Assembly (NCBI GenBank): GCA_025055075.1
Contig: JANWYV010000053.1
Span: forward strand, 1-64,000
Direction of reading: 5' to 3'
Length of the DNA stretch: 64,000 bases
From: Blastocatellia bacterium
GTDB taxonomy: Bacteria > Acidobacteriota > Blastocatellia > HR10
A model generated the notes under the pieces. The model ran no database searches. It saw only the letters and a program-made list of their open reading frames with translations, and was not told the origin of the DNA. Shown piece by piece: positions 7,052 to 15,783 of this stretch. The position numbers and the translations under genes were made by a program. Numbering within the stretch: the stretch's first letter is position 1; each line of letters begins with the position of its first letter.

Positions 7052-8437
7052 TTACGGGGAAGTGTCCTCGGGCGAATTCGACGAAGAGACGAATCGTTTC
7101 GCGAGCCCGTATTTCTTCATCTTCCGCCAAAGAGTGACGCGGCTGATACCGAGATCGCGAGCCGTGCGTTCGAGGTGGCCTTCGTTGCGCTCGATCGCCT
7201 GAAGGATGAGATCGCGCTCGACCTGATGGAGGATGGTCTCGGCTTCTCGCTCTTCTGAGGGCGCGGTGGAGATCCGCACATGGGCAGGGAGATCAGCGAT
7301 GGTAATCCACTGACCGGTGGTGAGGGCGACGGCTTGTTCGATGATATGACGCAGTTCGCGTACATTGCCAGGGAAGGCGTAGTGCATCAGTGCGGACATG
7401 GCCGCTTCGCTGAAGCCCAGGATGACCTTTTGCTCTCGTTGGCAGAATTGGCGGAGGAAGTGATGCGCCAGTAAGGGGATGTCCTCGCGTCGGGCGCGCA
7501 GCGGTGGGAGGTGGATGGTGACGACGTTAAGCCGGTAGTAGAGGTCTTCGCGGAATTCGCCGCGCCGGAGGGCATCGTGTAAGTCTCGATTGGTCGCCGC
7601 GATGATCCGCACGTCCACGGGGATCTCGCGATTCTCCCCGAGACGGCGGATGGTCTTGTTTTCGAGCACGCGCAGGAGCTTGGCTTGGATCGAGAGCGGG
7701 ACCGAGCCAATCTCATCGAGGAAGAACGTCCCTCCGGAAGCCTCTTCGATCAAGCCCCTCCGATTCGCAACGGCTCCGGTGAACGCGCCTTTGACATGTC
7801 CGAAGAGTTCGCTCTCCAAGAGTTGTTCCGGCAGGGCTGCGCAGTTGACCGAGATGAATGGGCGCGAGGCACGTCGGCTCAAGAGGTGGATCGCGCGAGC
7901 GATCACGTCCTTGCCCGTTCCGGTCTCACCGGTGAGCAAAACGGTGGCGTCGCTTGGAGCGACGCGCCGCACTTTCTCCAGAACCTGAAGGAACGGCGAA
8001 CTTTGACCGACGAGATTCTCGATCCCGAAGTGGTGGAGCAACTCTTCTCGCAGCCATCGGTTCTCGCGTTGCAAGCGCTTTCGCTCCAGGATGTGCGCGA
8101 CGCGCAGGCGGAGCTCATCTATGGGGAATGGCTTGGTGATATAATCGCAAGCGCCGAGCTTCATGGCTTGCACGGCCGTCTCAATCGTCCCGTAGGCGGT
8201 CATCATAAGGACTTCCGTGTCCGGGGAGATCTCCTTGATGGCGCGCAGCAGGTCCATGCCCGAGAGGGGGGTCATCATGAGGTCGGTGATGACCAGATCG
8301 AAGACCTCCTCGCGCGCTCGTTCTAAAGCTTCCGAGACGTTAGCGGCCGTTTGGATCTCGTACTCCTCATCAGCAAGCGCCTGCTGGACGAACGTTCGCA
8401 CAGTCGCTTCGTCGTCCACAATCAGGATCTTGAACAT
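7052..8437 (-). CDS. NtrC-family sigma54-dependent response regulator
   Basis: A 461-residue activator with three domains: receiver (residues about 1-115; ILIVDDE, phosphoacceptor Asp in LVITDLMM, conserved Lys in ITKPF), AAA+ domain (about 140-370; Walker A GETGTGKD, sigma54-contacting GAFTGA, Walker B GGTFFLDEIG), and a Fis-type HTH at the C-terminus (LERTARDLGISRVTLWRKM). It should bind an enhancer and activate sigma54 polymerase when phosphorylated. The ATG at 8437 (MFKILIV) was preferred to a GTG at 8449 because that GTG overlaps the AAGGAG. No histidine kinase gene lies in the window. The sigma54 promoter and palindrome just downstream make the M64 peptidase its likely target. Confidence 0.93.
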   Translation of the reverse strand: MFKILIVDDEATVRTFVQQALADEEYEIQTAANVSEALERAREEVFDLVITDLMMTPLSGMDLLRAIKEISPDTEVLMMTAYGTIETAVQAMKLGACDYITKPFPIDELRLRVAHILERKRLQRENRWLREELLHHFGIENLVGQSSPFLQVLEKVRRVAPSDATVLLTGETGTGKDVIARAIHLLSRRASRPFISVNCAALPEQLLESELFGHVKGAFTGAVANRRGLIEEASGGTFFLDEIGSVPLSIQAKLLRVLENKTIRRLGENREIPVDVRIIAATNRDLHDALRRGEFREDLYYRLNVVTIHLPPLRARREDIPLLAHHFLRQFCQREQKVILGFSEAAMSALMHYAFPGNVRELRHIIEQAVALTTGQWITIADLPAHVRISTAPSEEREAETILHQVERDLILQAIERNEGHLERTARDLGISRVTLWRKMKKYGLAKRFVSSSNSPEDTSP

Positions 8438-8487
8438 CGCTCTTGCCACTCCTTGAGGCGCCGCGCATGACGCCCACGAAGGGTGGA

Positions 8488-8493
8488 ATTATA
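8488..8493 (-). promoter_or_regulatory. -10 box of the sigma54-activator gene
   Basis: A perfect TATAAT on the minus strand, about 50 bases upstream of the ATG at 8437. The -35 region at 17 bases spacing (TTCCTC) is poor. It is divergent from the uvrB -10 box 74 bases away. Confidence 0.4.
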
Positions 8494-8566
8494 GAGGAGC
8501 GCGAGCGGGAGAGGAAAGGGCAAGAGGGTGAACGCGCGAGGTCTTTTCCCGCTAGAGGGATCGGAC

Positions 8567-8572
8567 TATAAT
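8567..8572 (+). promoter_or_regulatory. -10 box of the uvrB promoter
   Basis: A perfect TATAAT, 24 bases before the uvrB ATG, with a weak -35 (TTTTCC at 8544-8549). No LexA-type palindrome is evident to me, so SOS control is not supported by what I can see. Confidence 0.45.
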
Positions 8573-8595
8573 TCAGCTTTTGGTGAGGGCGCGTT

Positions 8596-10584
8596 ATGAA
8601 GTTCACGTTGGTCTCCGACTATCAACCGCGCGGCGATCAACCCGAGGCGATCGAAGCCCTGGTGAGAGGGGTGCGCGAGGGGAAGCGATTTCAAGTCCTC
8701 ATGGGCATCACGGGCTCGGGCAAGACCTTCTCGATCTCCAAGGTCATCGAGCGCGTGAATCGGCCTGTGCTCGTGATGGCGCACAATAAGACGCTTGCCG
8801 CGCAGCTCTATCAAGAGTTCAAGAAGTTCTTCCCCCACAATGCCGTGGAGTACTTCGTGAGCTATTACGACTACTATCAGCCGGAGGCGTACATCCCAGC
8901 GACCGACACGTACATCGAGAAGGAAGCCATCATCAACGAGGACATTGATCGGTTGCGGATGTCGGCCACGCGCGCGCTCTTCGAGCGGCGGGACGTCATC
9001 ATCGTGGCGAGCGTCTCGTGCATCTACGGTCTCGGGGATCCGAACGAGTACTACGGGATGCTGTTCTGGGTGCATCGGGGACAGATGCTCTCGCGTGCGG
9101 AGTTGCTGCGGCGATTGGTCGAGTTGCAGTACGAGCGGACTGAGGACGAGCTGCGACGGGGCATGTTTCGGGTGCGAGGGGATATCGTGGAGGTCTATCC
9201 GGTGGATCGCGATCTGGCCCTTCGGATCGAGTTGTGGGGGGACGAAGTGGAGGCGATCGCGACGATTGATCCTCTCTTCGGGGAGGTGATCGAGCGCGTG
9301 GATCGCGTGGCGCTGTATCCGAAGACGCACTTCGTCACGCGCCAGGAGGTGTTGCGTCGAGCCATTCGCTCGATTCGGGAGGAATTGGAGTGGTGGTGGC
9401 CGCAACTGGAAGCCAAGGGGAAGCGGCTCGAGGCGCAGCGAATTCGGGAGCGAACGCTCTACGATCTGGAGATGTTGGAGCAGTTCGGATATTGCCGCGG
9501 GATTGAGAATTATTCCCGGCATCTGACGGGACGGCGACCGGGCGAACCTCCACCGACGTTGCTCGATTATCTCCCCAAGGACGCGCTCGTCATCGTGGAC
9601 GAGAGCCATCAGACGATCCCGCAGATTCGTGGCATGTACCATGGGGATCGTTCTCGGAAGGAGACGCTGGTCGAATATGGGTTTCGATTGCCGAGCGCGC
9701 TCGACAATCGGCCCCTGATGTTCGAGGAATGGGAGGCGCGCGTTGGACAGGTTATCTTCGTCTCGGCGACGCCGGGCGATTACGAGCTGGAGAAAGCGGG
9801 TGGGGAAGTCGTGGAGCAGGTCGTGCGTCCGACGGGCTTGCTCGATCCGGAAGTGGAGGTGCGCCCGGTGCGCGGACAGGTGGATGATCTGCTTGACGAG
9901 ATTCGGCAGCGAGTGGCGCGGGGCGAGCGCGTGCTGGTGACGACACTCACCAAACGGATGGCGGAGGACCTGTGCGCGTATTATGCGGAGTTAGGCGTGC
10001 GCGTCCGGTATCTCCACTCGGAGATCGACACGCTGGAGCGGGTTAAGATCCTGCGCGATCTCCGGCGTGGGGATTTCGATGTGCTGATCGGCGTGAATCT
10101 CCTGCGCGAGGGGCTCGATTTGCCAGAGGTCTCACTGGTCGCCATCCTCGATGCCGACAAGGAGGGATTCTTACGTTCGACGCGCGCGCTCATCCAAACC
10201 ATGGGGCGATGCGCGCGGCACGTCAATGCGAAAGCGATTCTCTACGCCGATCGCATCACTGAGTCCATGGCGCAGGCGATCCGCGAGACGGAGCGACGTC
10301 GGGCGAAGCAGCAGGAGTACAATCGGCGGCACGGGATCACGCCGCAATCGGTCGTTAAGCCCATCGAGGAGACCCTCGTTAACATCATTGAGGCCGATTA
10401 CGTGACCGTTCCGTTGGACGAGGACGACGAGGAGGTGATGACGGAGGAGGCTGTGGAGGAGCGCATCCGGCAGTTGGAAGCCGAGATGCGGGAAGCGGCG
10501 CGGCAACTGCAGTTCGAGCGAGCGGCCGCGTTGCGCGATCGGATCAAGGCGTTGAAGCGCAAGTTGTTGGAGGTCCCCAGTTGA
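8596..10584 (+). CDS. uvrB: Excinuclease ABC subunit B
   Basis: A 662-residue DNA helicase-like subunit of nucleotide excision repair; it receives damage from UvrA and loads UvrC. Walker A is GITGSGKT (residues 37-44), followed by the beta-hairpin [12 protein letters not shown] that inserts into DNA, and helicase motifs ([51 protein letters not shown]). The C-terminal UVR coiled coil that contacts UvrC ([20 protein letters not shown]) is intact. An SD-like GAGGG precedes the ATG. mfd, which recruits UvrA at stalled polymerase, is encoded further along the window. aroC follows after 25 bases. Confidence 0.98.
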   Translation: MKFTLVSDYQPRGDQPEAIEALVRGVREGKRFQVLMGITGSGKTFSISKVIERVNRPVLVMAHNKTLAAQLYQEFKKFFPHNAVEYFVSYYDYYQPEAYIPATDTYIEKEAIINEDIDRLRMSATRALFERRDVIIVASVSCIYGLGDPNEYYGMLFWVHRGQMLSRAELLRRLVELQYERTEDELRRGMFRVRGDIVEVYPVDRDLALRIELWGDEVEAIATIDPLFGEVIERVDRVALYPKTHFVTRQEVLRRAIRSIREELEWWWPQLEAKGKRLEAQRIRERTLYDLEMLEQFGYCRGIENYSRHLTGRRPGEPPPTLLDYLPKDALVIVDESHQTIPQIRGMYHGDRSRKETLVEYGFRLPSALDNRPLMFEEWEARVGQVIFVSATPGDYELEKAGGEVVEQVVRPTGLLDPEVEVRPVRGQVDDLLDEIRQRVARGERVLVTTLTKRMAEDLCAYYAELGVRVRYLHSEIDTLERVKILRDLRRGDFDVLIGVNLLREGLDLPEVSLVAILDADKEGFLRSTRALIQTMGRCARHVNAKAILYADRITESMAQAIRETERRRAKQQEYNRRHGITPQSVVKPIEETLVNIIEADYVTVPLDEDDEEVMTEEAVEERIRQLEAEMREAARQLQFERAAALRDRIKALKRKLLEVPS

Positions 10585-10609
10585 GCAACTCATCCAGGAG
10601 GGGAGGGCG

Positions 10610-11788
10610 ATGGCAATTCGTTTCCTCACGGCGGGGGAGTCGCATGGTCGAGCGCTGGTGGCCATCGTGGAGGGGTTTCCGGCCGGATTGTCTGTGGATG
10701 TGGAATTCATCGCGCGGGAGCTGAGGCGGCGACAGGGCGGTTTCGGGCGCGGCGCTCGGCAAAAGATCGAACGAGATCGTGCCGAGATCTTGAGCGGGGT
10801 GCGGCATGGACGCACACTCGGGTCGCCCATTGCGCTTTTGATCGAGAATCGGGATTTCGCGAATTGGCAAGAGGTGATGGCGCTCGAACCGCGCGCGTTC
10901 GAGGACGAACGGAAGGCACGGAGAGTCGTGCGTCCCCGACCCGGGCACGCGGATTTGGCCGGAGGCTTGAAATACAACACGCACGATTTGCGCGACATCT
11001 TAGAGCGGGCGAGCGCCCGCGAAACGGCGGCGCGCGTGGCCGTTGGCGCCTTGGCGAAATTGCTTTTGCGCGAGTTCGGCCTTGAGGTGAGCAGTCACGT
11101 CTTGATGGTCGGGGGGGTGCCCGAGCAACCGCGTGAGGACGTTTCGTGGGAAGAGATCCAAGCCATCCCCGAGGATTCGCCCCTGCGATGTGCGGATCCC
11201 GAGTTGGAGGCGCACATGATCGCGCGGATCGAAGAAGCGATGCGCGCTGGCGATACGGTGGGCGGCCTCTTCGAGGTCGTCGCTCATGGCGTACCTCCGG
11301 GCTTGGGCACGCATACGCAATGGGATCTGCGATTAGATGGGCGCTTGGCGCAAGCCATCATGTCAATTCAGGGGGTGAAGGCCGTCGAGATCGGCCTTGG
11401 GGTGATGGCCGCCCGATGGCCCGGCTCGCGCGTCCACGATGAGATCTTCTACGATGCCACCGAACGCCGATTCTACCGGAAGACGAACCGCGCCGGCGGC
11501 ATCGAGGGGGGGATTAGCAACGGCGAGGAGATCCGCGTGCGCGGTTATTTGAAACCGCTCTCGACCTTGCGGCGGCCGCTCAATAGCGTCAACGTTGTCA
11601 CGAAAGAGCCAGCCGAGGCCACCTTCGAGCGCTCGGACGTAACGGCCATCACGGCGGCGGGGGTGATCGGAGAAGCGATGGTCGCCATCGTGCTCGCGCA
11701 AGCGATGCGCGAGAAGTTCGGCGGCGATTCGCTCGAGGAGATGAAGCAGCAATTCCTCGCGTATCAGGAACAGTTGCGGGCCTATTGA
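10610..11788 (+). CDS. aroC: Chorismate synthase
   Basis: A 392-residue FMN-dependent enzyme that converts 5-enolpyruvylshikimate 3-phosphate to chorismate. [18 protein letters not shown], the basic [17 protein letters not shown], the [12 protein letters not shown] signature, [16 protein letters not shown] and the glycine-rich [13 protein letters not shown] are all present. GGGAGG lies a few bases before the ATG. Chorismate also feeds the menaquinone enzyme MqnA encoded at 38067. It is likely cotranscribed with uvrB and the downstream ABC transporter. Confidence 0.97.
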   Translation: MAIRFLTAGESHGRALVAIVEGFPAGLSVDVEFIARELRRRQGGFGRGARQKIERDRAEILSGVRHGRTLGSPIALLIENRDFANWQEVMALEPRAFEDERKARRVVRPRPGHADLAGGLKYNTHDLRDILERASARETAARVAVGALAKLLLREFGLEVSSHVLMVGGVPEQPREDVSWEEIQAIPEDSPLRCADPELEAHMIARIEEAMRAGDTVGGLFEVVAHGVPPGLGTHTQWDLRLDGRLAQAIMSIQGVKAVEIGLGVMAARWPGSRVHDEIFYDATERRFYRKTNRAGGIEGGISNGEEIRVRGYLKPLSTLRRPLNSVNVVTKEPAEATFERSDVTAITAAGVIGEAMVAIVLAQAMREKFGGDSLEEMKQQFLAYQEQLRAY

Positions 11789-11816
11789 AGTGTTGCGGCA
11801 ATGGGGGGTATGACGA

Positions 11817-13625
11817 ATGGCTGGCGTGCTTTCCGAGAGCAGGCGTGGGGATTCGGAGAACGTTCGACGGCGGGCGTGGAGGCGTATCCTGGCCGCTTGG
11901 AAACGGCATCGGCGGGGGCTCGTCCTGGGCCTCGGATGCATTCTCGTAGGAAACGCCATTGGCATCACGGCCCCGACCGTCGTGCGCCAAGCTGTAGATG
12001 ATCTGGTGCGGGCGACGACGGCGGAGAAATTCTTTCGCTATGGGCTCCTGGTGATCGCCATTGCATTGGGGCAGGGACTCTTCCTCTTTTGGCAGCGACG
12101 GTTGCTCGTCGGAATGTCGCGGGACATCGAGTATGAGCTGCGCAACGAGTTCTTCGCACACTTGGAGCAGATGGGGCCGAAATTCTTCCACGAATACCGG
12201 ACGGGCGATCTCATGTCGCGAGCGACCAATGATCTGAACGCCGTGCGGATGCTCGTCGGGCCGGCGCTCATGTACTTGGTGAACGCGCTCGTCGTGTTCG
12301 CGCTCGCGCTGCCATTGATGATTCGGGTGAGCGGACGGCTGACGGCGCTGGCCTTGCTCTCCCTGCCGTTGGTCTCGATCGCGACGAAACTTTTCGGAGC
12401 GCGCATTCACGCCCATTTCGAACGGGTGCAGGAGCAACTGGGGCGCTTGAGCACGCGCGCGCAGGAGAATTTCGCGGGCGTGCGCGTCGTGCGCGCTTAT
12501 GGACAGGAGGAGGCAGAGCGCCGCGCCTTTCGGGCCCTCAATCGGGAATACGTGCGGCGCAACCTGCGCCTCATTCGGTTGACCGCGCTCTTCTCTCCCA
12601 CGCTCGCGGCTCTCATCGGGCTCGGATCGGTGGCCGTACTCTGGTATGGCGGCCGGCTCGCCCTCGCGGGAGCGATCAGTGTCGGTCAGTTCGTGGAGTT
12701 CAATCTCTATCTGGCGCGGCTCGTTTGGCCGGTGATCGCCATGGGCTGGGTCGTGAACCTCGTCGAACGCGGACTGGCCAGCATGGGCCGCATCGTGGAG
12801 GTCTTGGAGCGGGAGCCCGAGAGTCGGGAGGTCGCCGCGCCTCTTCTTCCGAAGGCTGACGACGGATGGATCCCGCAAGGGAAGATCGAGATTCGTCGTC
12901 TGACCTTCAGCTATGATGATCAAGCGCCGGTCTTGCGCGATGTCTCGCTGGTGATCGAACCCGGAGAGATGGTGGCCATCGTCGGACGAACGGGATCGGG
13001 GAAGACGACCTTGGTGAATGTGCTCACGCGACTCTATGAGCCGCCGCCCGGAACCGTCTTCATTGATGGGCGAGATATCCGGGAGATCCCCCGAGCGCAA
13101 TTGCGCGCCGCGCTTGGCGTGGTGCCGCAGGAACCGTTCCTCTTCAGCATGAGCGTCGCTGAAAATATCGCGTTCGGCGTCGACTCGGTCAGTGAGTCGG
13201 AGATTGCGGAAGCCGCGCGGTGGGCCGGACTTGATGAAGAGATTCGGGGATTTCCCGAGGGATTTCGCACGATCGTGGGCGAGCGCGGGATCATGCTTTC
13301 CGGAGGACAACGGCAGCGCGTGGCGATCGCGCGCGCACTCCTTCGGCGGCCGCGCATTCTCATCTTGGACGATGCCCTCTCGGCTGTGGATGCGCATACG
13401 GAAGAGCACATCCTCGCGCAGATTCGAGCGCTCATGTCCGGGCGCACGGTGCTCTTCATCTCGCATCGGTTATGGACGGTGCGCGAGGCGGATCGAATCA
13501 TCGTCCTGGACCGCGGGCGCGTGGTCGAGCAAGGGATGCACGAGGAATTACTCGCCCGGGGTGGCGTCTATGCCGAGTTGTATGAGGAGCAACTTCTGGA
13601 GGAGGAACTGGCGGCGAGCGAATGA
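11817..13625 (+). CDS. ABC half-exporter (MdlA/YheI-like) with degenerate Walker B
   Basis: A 602-residue fused transmembrane and ATPase half-transporter. Five to six membrane segments occupy residues about 35-310 and the ATPase the remainder: Walker A GRTGSGKT (residues 390-397), Q-loop VVPQEP, signature LSGGQRQR, Walker B ending D518-D519, D-loop SAVD, H-loop ISHRL. The catalytic Glu after Walker B is Asp (LILDDALSAVD rather than LDEATSALD). In the family this marks the degenerate-site subunit of heterodimeric exporters such as MdlA/B or TM287/288, yet no second ABC gene is next to it. It overlaps the following gene by ATGA. The transported substrate is unknown. Confidence 0.9.
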   Translation: MAGVLSESRRGDSENVRRRAWRRILAAWKRHRRGLVLGLGCILVGNAIGITAPTVVRQAVDDLVRATTAEKFFRYGLLVIAIALGQGLFLFWQRRLLVGMSRDIEYELRNEFFAHLEQMGPKFFHEYRTGDLMSRATNDLNAVRMLVGPALMYLVNALVVFALALPLMIRVSGRLTALALLSLPLVSIATKLFGARIHAHFERVQEQLGRLSTRAQENFAGVRVVRAYGQEEAERRAFRALNREYVRRNLRLIRLTALFSPTLAALIGLGSVAVLWYGGRLALAGAISVGQFVEFNLYLARLVWPVIAMGWVVNLVERGLASMGRIVEVLEREPESREVAAPLLPKADDGWIPQGKIEIRRLTFSYDDQAPVLRDVSLVIEPGEMVAIVGRTGSGKTTLVNVLTRLYEPPPGTVFIDGRDIREIPRAQLRAALGVVPQEPFLFSMSVAENIAFGVDSVSESEIAEAARWAGLDEEIRGFPEGFRTIVGERGIMLSGGQRQRVAIARALLRRPRILILDDALSAVDAHTEEHILAQIRALMSGRTVLFISHRLWTVREADRIIVLDRGRVVEQGMHEELLARGGVYAELYEEQLLEEELAASE

Positions 13626-14221
13626 GGATCCGGCTCGTGATCGGTCCGGGGAATCGGTGGACCTTCCAGGCCGAACCGGAAGGTGAGAGGGAGGCTCGCG
13701 CGGAATTCTCCGCTGGCCCCGAGGGAGTCATCACTCGGCTCTGGCAACGGCTCTTGGCCGAGTATCGCCATGCGCGGCGCGCGATCGAGACATCTGAACG
13801 GATGGGGTGGATTCAGCGTTGGCTTCGACGACTGGAAGCGCGCATTGATCCGAATGAATCGCTCCTGCGACACATGCGCACGGCAGCGGAAATCGTGCTC
13901 CTATATCCGGCATCGCTCTCGGCGACGCTCGTGCAGCGCCGATTCCTGCGCTTCCTTCGGCGTCAATCCCGCGCGCATACGCGGGGGATCGTCCTCAATG
14001 CCCTCCTGCTTCCGGTGACGGCGGCGCTGGCGGTCTTGCCGGGACCGAATGTCTTCTTCGCGTGGAATGCCTATCGGCTCATCGCGCATCTGTTGGCGCG
14101 ACAGGGCGCGCGACGCATCTTGCGCGGAGCTTGCCCGGTGCGCTTGCATTCTGTGGCGGGGGGTGATACCGTCGTAGGCGTGAGTCCGGGCTCGCCGCGA
14201 GATCTTCGAGAGCGAAGCTGA
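13622..14221 (+). CDS. Membrane-associated protein resembling mitochondrial K+/H+-exchange-related proteins
   Basis: A 199-residue protein starting within the stop of the ABC gene (ATGA), so probably coupled to it. The middle (RRLEARIDPNESLLRHMR, then LLYPASLSATLVQRRFLRFLRRQ) is basic; residues about 128-165 are hydrophobic (GIVLNALLLPVTAALAVLPGPNVFFAWNAYRL). From memory this pattern resembles the Mit_KHE1 family (proteins related to mitochondrial K+/H+ exchange); the match is my recollection, not a search. The function in bacteria is not known to me. Pairing with a half-exporter may mean a shared role in the envelope. Confidence 0.6.
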   Translation: MRIRLVIGPGNRWTFQAEPEGEREARAEFSAGPEGVITRLWQRLLAEYRHARRAIETSERMGWIQRWLRRLEARIDPNESLLRHMRTAAEIVLLYPASLSATLVQRRFLRFLRRQSRAHTRGIVLNALLLPVTAALAVLPGPNVFFAWNAYRLIAHLLARQGARRILRGACPVRLHSVAGGDTVVGVSPGSPRDLRERS

Positions 14222-14234
14222 TGAGGGGGATGTG

Positions 14235-14855
14235 ATGGGGCTTCCGCGCGTATACGCTATCACGGATCGTCGGTTGAGCGGACTCTCGCACGCTGAGCAA
14301 GTGCGGCGACTAGCGGCTGGCGGGATTCGTCTCATCCAGTTGCGGGAGAAGGAGGCGTCGCCTCGGGATTTCTATCGCGAGGCGCAGGAGGCCGTCGCCG
14401 TCGCCCGAGAGCTTGGCGTCATGCTGCTCATCAATGATCGCGTGGATATTGCCCTGGCCGTTGGGGCTGACGGCGTCCATCTCGGACAAGAGGACCTTCC
14501 GCCGGAGAAAGCGCGGAAACTCCTCGGTCCGGATCGCCTCATCGGCTATTCGACGCATTCGTTGGAGCAGGCGCTTCAGGCGGACGCGCTTCCGGTGGAT
14601 TACATCGCCATCGGTCCGATTTTCCCCACGCGGACGAAGGAGAAGCCGGATCCGGTCGTGGGCGTGGAAATGGTCCGAGCTGTTCGGGCGCGGATTCGGA
14701 AACCGCTGGTGGCCATTGGAGGGATCTCACTGGAGACAGCACCACAGGTCATCGCGGCTGGCGCGGACGTTATCGCTGTGATCTCCGATCTCGTCGGCGC
14801 GCCGGATCTCACGGCGCGAGCGCGTCAGTATGTCGAAACCCTATCCGCTCTGTAG
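14235..14855 (+). CDS. thiE: Thiamine-phosphate synthase
   Basis: A 206-residue TIM-barrel enzyme joining hydroxymethylpyrimidine diphosphate and thiazole phosphate into thiamine phosphate. VYAITDRRL at the start, RLIQLREKEAS, LLINDRVDIA, GADGVHLGQEDLP, IGYSTHSLEQ, DYIAIGPIFPTRTKE and ALGGIS-type VAIGGIS are canonical. The ATG at 14235 is 5 bases after AGGGGG; a GTG at 14232 is the alternative. No other thiamine gene and no TPP riboswitch is visible upstream, as the gene lies 13 bases after the previous stop. Confidence 0.95.
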   Translation: MGLPRVYAITDRRLSGLSHAEQVRRLAAGGIRLIQLREKEASPRDFYREAQEAVAVARELGVMLLINDRVDIALAVGADGVHLGQEDLPPEKARKLLGPDRLIGYSTHSLEQALQADALPVDYIAIGPIFPTRTKEKPDPVVGVEMVRAVRARIRKPLVAIGGISLETAPQVIAAGADVIAVISDLVGAPDLTARARQYVETLSAL

Positions 14856-14943
14856 GGACATGGCGCCGCCATGCCTCTGCTGTTCGGGTCGGTTCGAAGA
14901 CGCATGCAGTTGCGAACCGGCACGTGCCGAGGGGAGGAAGGAG

Positions 14944-15711
14944 ATGAGGTGCACATTGCTCGTCCTCGTTCTGATCGCGATCGCAGTGGTTGGGATCTCC
15001 GCAGCCGAATCTTCACCTGTTCGCTCCACTGCGAGGCTTTCGGTCCAAGATCGCCCGGTCGCCCAAGAACCTCACACCGTGTGGTTGCGCAACGGATCGG
15101 TCCTTCGTGGACGCGTCGTTCGATTCGAGAACGGGGAGTTCACCCTCATCCTCTCGGGAACGCAAAGCCGGGCGATTCTCAAAGCCAGCGACGTCGAGCG
15201 CATAGACTTCGGGGGAGCAGAAACACCGGTGGAGGCCCCGCGCGCGCAAGAGGGAGCGCCGAGCGCGCGTCCGGCTCAGGAGTTGGCGACTTCAGCGCCG
15301 ACGCCAGCGGGAGCCGTCGCGCTGCCGCGATATACGGAGCGCACCGTCAAGGTCCCGGCCAATCAAGAGTGGATCGACACCGGGATTGATGTCGTCGAAG
15401 GGCAGAAATTGCGACTGGCTGTCAGCGGGCGCATCCGCGTCTCGGCGACACAGGAGGTCGGGCCCGAAGGCATCGAGCGAGAAGATCCGGATCGGTTGAT
15501 GCCGCATCATCCGAGCGGCGCCGTGATCGCCGTCATCGGGGATGACAATGACGAGTTCCTCTTCATCGGCCCGGCGGCTGAGATCGTCGCGCATCGTCGC
15601 GGTCGGCTCTTCCTGACGGTGAACGAGGGGACGCTTCGGGACAATAGTGGTGAGTTCCTCGTGCGCATCCAGGTGGGTGAGCCGCCGCGCGTCGGTGCGA
15701 AGAGACAATAG
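14944..15711 (+). CDS. Secreted protein with Sm-like barrel and LecA (PA-IL)-like lectin domain
   Basis: A 255-residue exported protein. Residues 1-20 form a signal peptide (LLVLVLIAIAVVGISAAES). Residues about 43-95 look like a small beta-barrel (VWLRNGSVLRGRVVRFENGEF ... SDVERIDF), followed by an Ala/Pro linker. Residues about 130-252 resemble the PA-IL/LecA galactose-binding lectin: WIDTGIDVVEGQKL, then GPEGIEREDPDRLMPHHPSG (from residue 173), and NEGTLRDNSGEF near the end, parallel to the calcium/sugar loop of LecA (NDVPGTYGNNSG). Two of the loop's acidic/Asn positions are conservative changes, so sugar binding is plausible but unproven. The start at 14944 follows AGGAAGGAG. It lies between thiE and selA. 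Confidence 0.75.
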   Translation: MRCTLLVLVLIAIAVVGISAAESSPVRSTARLSVQDRPVAQEPHTVWLRNGSVLRGRVVRFENGEFTLILSGTQSRAILKASDVERIDFGGAETPVEAPRAQEGAPSARPAQELATSAPTPAGAVALPRYTERTVKVPANQEWIDTGIDVVEGQKLRLAVSGRIRVSATQEVGPEGIEREDPDRLMPHHPSGAVIAVIGDDNDEFLFIGPAAEIVAHRRGRLFLTVNEGTLRDNSGEFLVRIQVGEPPRVGAKRQ

Positions 15712-15783
15712 CTCCCGTCAGCGACGGGGATCCTACGAGCGCATATCCGGTCGGGCGAGCGACCCTGCTAGGGAGGATAATCG

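Noticed and set aside
11649-13466. A 605-codon minus-strand frame
   Set aside because: Antisense to aroC and the ABC exporter, both unmistakable; no motif in the antisense product.
14222-14234. TPP riboswitch before thiE
   Set aside because: Only 13 bases separate the upstream stop from the thiE start, so there is no room for one.
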